This document shows, piece by piece, positions 61,491 through 64,000 of a stretch of 64,000 bases of DNA (its first letter is position 1; each line of letters begins with the position of its first letter). The stretch spans positions 1-64,000 of the forward strand of contig JASBNA010000080.1 in NCBI GenBank assembly GCA_038087015.1. The letters are read 5' to 3'. A program made the position numbers and the translations under genes. Source of the stretch: Cerrena zonata (taxonomy: Eukaryota > Basidiomycota > Agaricomycetes > Polyporales > Cerrenaceae). Below the pieces are notes generated by a model, which saw only the letters and a program-made list of their open reading frames with translations, did no database searches and was not told where the DNA came from.

Positions 61491-64000
61491 CTACACATTT
61501 TTACTCTGACCTTTGATGGCCTCTAACGGTCCTCCCACGCCCTCTCAACCTTTCACATATGAATTTGATGGGAGGACCAAAGGCACAAAGGTGCCAAAGG
61601 TACTTCGGAGTACAGGGAGACTCGAAGGCATACTACAGGTAAGTATTATTAGAATTTTACTCAAAACTAGAGGTAGTCTACCAAATAGATTGTAGAGCGA
61701 TGAGTCATCCCTTCTCCCACAAAACTCTGCATGTATAGAACGACAAAACATAGCACCCAAATACCGTAGATACAACTGACCACCAATGGTGGTCGCCTGA
61801 AGCAACGCAAACGAGATAACAAATGTCTATAACATACTTTGTTTCCCCGTCTGTCGCATTCCTAGCCGACTCTTTCATGGTCGGTGACTCATATCGGCAG
61901 TTTACTGTGTTCGTGGGTTGCAGAGACGCAGAGAGATGGCATGGTGGCCTCTCTCCATCTTTCGATCAATGCTGCTTCAGTTGTGCATAACGTTGGTCTA
62001 GGTGATGGCTGGAGGATCCAGTTTGATGCCTCTTGTGCTAGACCAGTCAAAAGGCCATGAGGGATATGCTTGTAATCGAAAGGGGGGGATTATGGTCAGT
62101 TCATCGATGCGGGAATGATGAGAGGATACCTATTTCGTCCTTTGCATGTTGTCAATGTAAGCGAGGAGACGCGAGAGGGAAGGGGAACGAGGCACTTAAG
62201 AGCCGTAATAGTCACGCAGTCATCTAGCTAGAGCAAAAAATCAGAACACAGTGCTCCTGGAGGGGATGGAGGCGATGACAATAAGCTTGTTGCCTTTTGA
62301 GGTTATGTTTGAGTCTTAGCAGCAGAGAATAAAGGTGAGCTGATGTGCACGATCAGCTCATGCTTATAAGTGTTGAGTTGAGGCTACTGGAGGTTGCCGT
62401 TCTCAAGGAGGGACCCTGGAGGTGAGCTGTGCGGAGGTGTGAGAGCGGCGGGGGCGACGATAACGACAAAAGCTTAAAGAAGAGGCGGAATGGAGAGGAC
62501 CATTTTCAAGGCATAGTATGAGCCTCAATAACAAGTTGGTCAACATTGAACTCAAAGCTTGAAGCTTGAACACGAAAGCGAACATTCAGTCGAATCAGAA
62601 TCGGTGGAGAAGTTTCGAGTTGAGTTACTCATGTCACGCGTCACAACGCACGTGCATTGCGTTCGTTGCGTTGCCAACTTAAACAAGGTCACTAACGCTG
62701 TTCAAACTCACTCTTGTACTTAGTGCCCCACTACTTGCTAACGGGTTTGTTTCCTGCCTGCTCAATGTTCACTGTTCTCTAGCTACCACTTCCTTTCTTA
62801 GCTACCATCGAGGCTTGTGTGGTAGTAATATACCATTCCCATGCACACGTATCATGTATACTTCGGTGAGTTTGTTCAGATTGAATCTTGTCAATTTGGT
62901 GACGTTGAACATAACAATGGCTGCTACTGTAGGAGTCATGGGTTCAAAGGTAGTGCCAAATTTAGGTGAGTGTCTCACATTGCTGAGGTATCCCCCTGTG
63001 AGGTGCCGCCCAATGTGCGTGTATGGAAAAGGAATAGGAGGAGGGGAGCTGGGCTCAAAGGTGAGCATAGTAATGACATGCATCACCTTGATTCTCATTG
63101 TCTTGTCCTGACCATCTGTTTCAGCTTCCAACGACCCGAACCACGTTCATTTTGCGACGCGAAATCTGCGTAAGCCTCATCTTTGCTGTCCTAACTAGTA
63201 CTCTCTGACTGCGCCGCAGGTAGTTAGTTTCTGCTTATGCAATGACAGACCTGCAGCTAAATATGTCAATCCTCCCTCTGCCGTCCCCTCTCTGTAGTGT
63301 TTGCAAGACTTGTTCGTTGTCTTTTAGCATAGGAACAGTCATTATGTTCAGGATAGATGTCTGAGTATCCAGGTGAGTCTACACCACATCCCTAGTTAAC
63401 CACTGGTGCTCATAAGATTTGCTTTCTAGGGGGCTAAGAACATTCTGTGCTGAAAGACATCTGCCCCCTTCACTGTGGTAAATAACACACTGATAGCTTG
63501 CCACCGCACTGGCAGTGGGAGGGAATTAGGATGGTAGGGATTCTTGGAAGAGAGGATACTGTTGTGACATTCTCACCATTTGTAATAGACTAAAATATGT
63601 AACTTCAAACTTTGGTAATAGTTCTTGTATGGATTGTATTGAAAATATATTTAATGCATTATTTGATTTGATTGCACTGTGACTGCAGCCTCCTCAGAAA
63701 TGACTCTATGCCTCTGGACTATTGCCTTTGAATGGACTTTGAATGGTCTCCACTGTGCCTCGCAAAATGGAACCTACTAAATGCCTTTGACTGCCTCTCG
63801 ACTTTCTGTGTCTCTCAGAGGCGCTGAGAGGTCATGGAAAGGGCGGGAAAGGTCAGAGGAAAAATGTGTGAAAATGCTGATGTTTTCTTCGTTCTGCAGA
63901 CTTTCCCAACCCACTTTGAAGACAGTCGGTGCAGGCCATTCGTAAGGCCCCGTCGCGAGTCCTCGTACCCCTAATCTAACCGAGTCGTCGAACCAGTGGG
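61491..64000. other. Stretch without a supported gene upstream of the Rtt107-like gene
   Basis: A short plus-strand frame starts at ATG 61516 (MASNGPPTPSQPFTYEFDG) and reaches a GTAAGT donor at 61640, but no following exon is recognisable. Frames at 62802-63173 lack motifs. BRCT-like sequence expected for the start of the neighbouring gene was sought on the minus strand and not found. A TGCGTT-rich run lies at about 62640-62680. Confidence 0.4.

Overview
The window looks like a gene-poor, repeat-rich stretch of a basidiomycete nuclear genome, probably an Agaricomycete. Three signs point there: spliced genes with 50-70 nt introns, Plavaka/CACTA-type transposases, and remnants of basidiomycete-expanded families (DUF6532, ABCC transporter, fungal RecQ-like helicase). 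No prokaryotic, organellar or rRNA/tRNA signature was seen.

Only three multi-exon genes read cleanly end to end. (1) A four-exon gene on the minus strand at 4.5-5.1 kb encodes about 91 aa and I do not recognise it. (2) An eight-exon gene on the plus strand at 42.2-44.1 kb encodes a Pot1-like telomere protein of about 506 aa, whose last two OB-fold modules look like an intron-delimited duplication. (3) An eight-exon gene on the minus strand at 57.6-61.5 kb encodes an Rtt107/Brc1-like BRCT protein of about 1160 aa with an expanded AT-hook array; its first BRCT domain appears to be missing. A 186-aa open frame at 32.8-33.3 kb may be a further gene.

Most of the rest is decayed. Pseudogenes, left to right: an uncharacterised protein C-terminus (5.9-6.7 kb), an ABCC transporter (7.5-9.8 kb), a coiled-coil protein (11-12.8 kb), a Pho80-like cyclin (20.3-20.7 kb), a Plavaka transposase (21.8-25.1 kb) head-to-head with a DUF6532 gene (25.1-27.6 kb), a basidiomycete protein of unknown role (27.8-28.3 kb), a RecQ-like helicase (31.1-32 kb), a second transposase (34.1-36 kb), WD-like fragments (36.9-37.8 kb), and pieces of mitochondrial ATP synthase beta and plasma-membrane H+-ATPase (44.7-47.2 kb).

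The best-resolved mobile DNA is at 13.6-17.2 kb. A non-autonomous Helitron sits there as a head-to-tail dimer between a host A and T. Each unit was later hit by other elements: a TA-duplicating MITE in unit 1, and a second-family Helitron plus a second TA-duplicating MITE in unit 2. The two units act as each other's empty sites, so every boundary can be read to the base. Further copies occur in the window: a reverse Helitron at 38.3-39.1 kb and two 693-bp MITEs at 1.6 and 40.1 kb. A separate 530-bp TIR element with a 6-bp target duplication lies at 51.2 kb. The 48.9-56 kb stretch contains diverged reiterations of one unidentified sequence.
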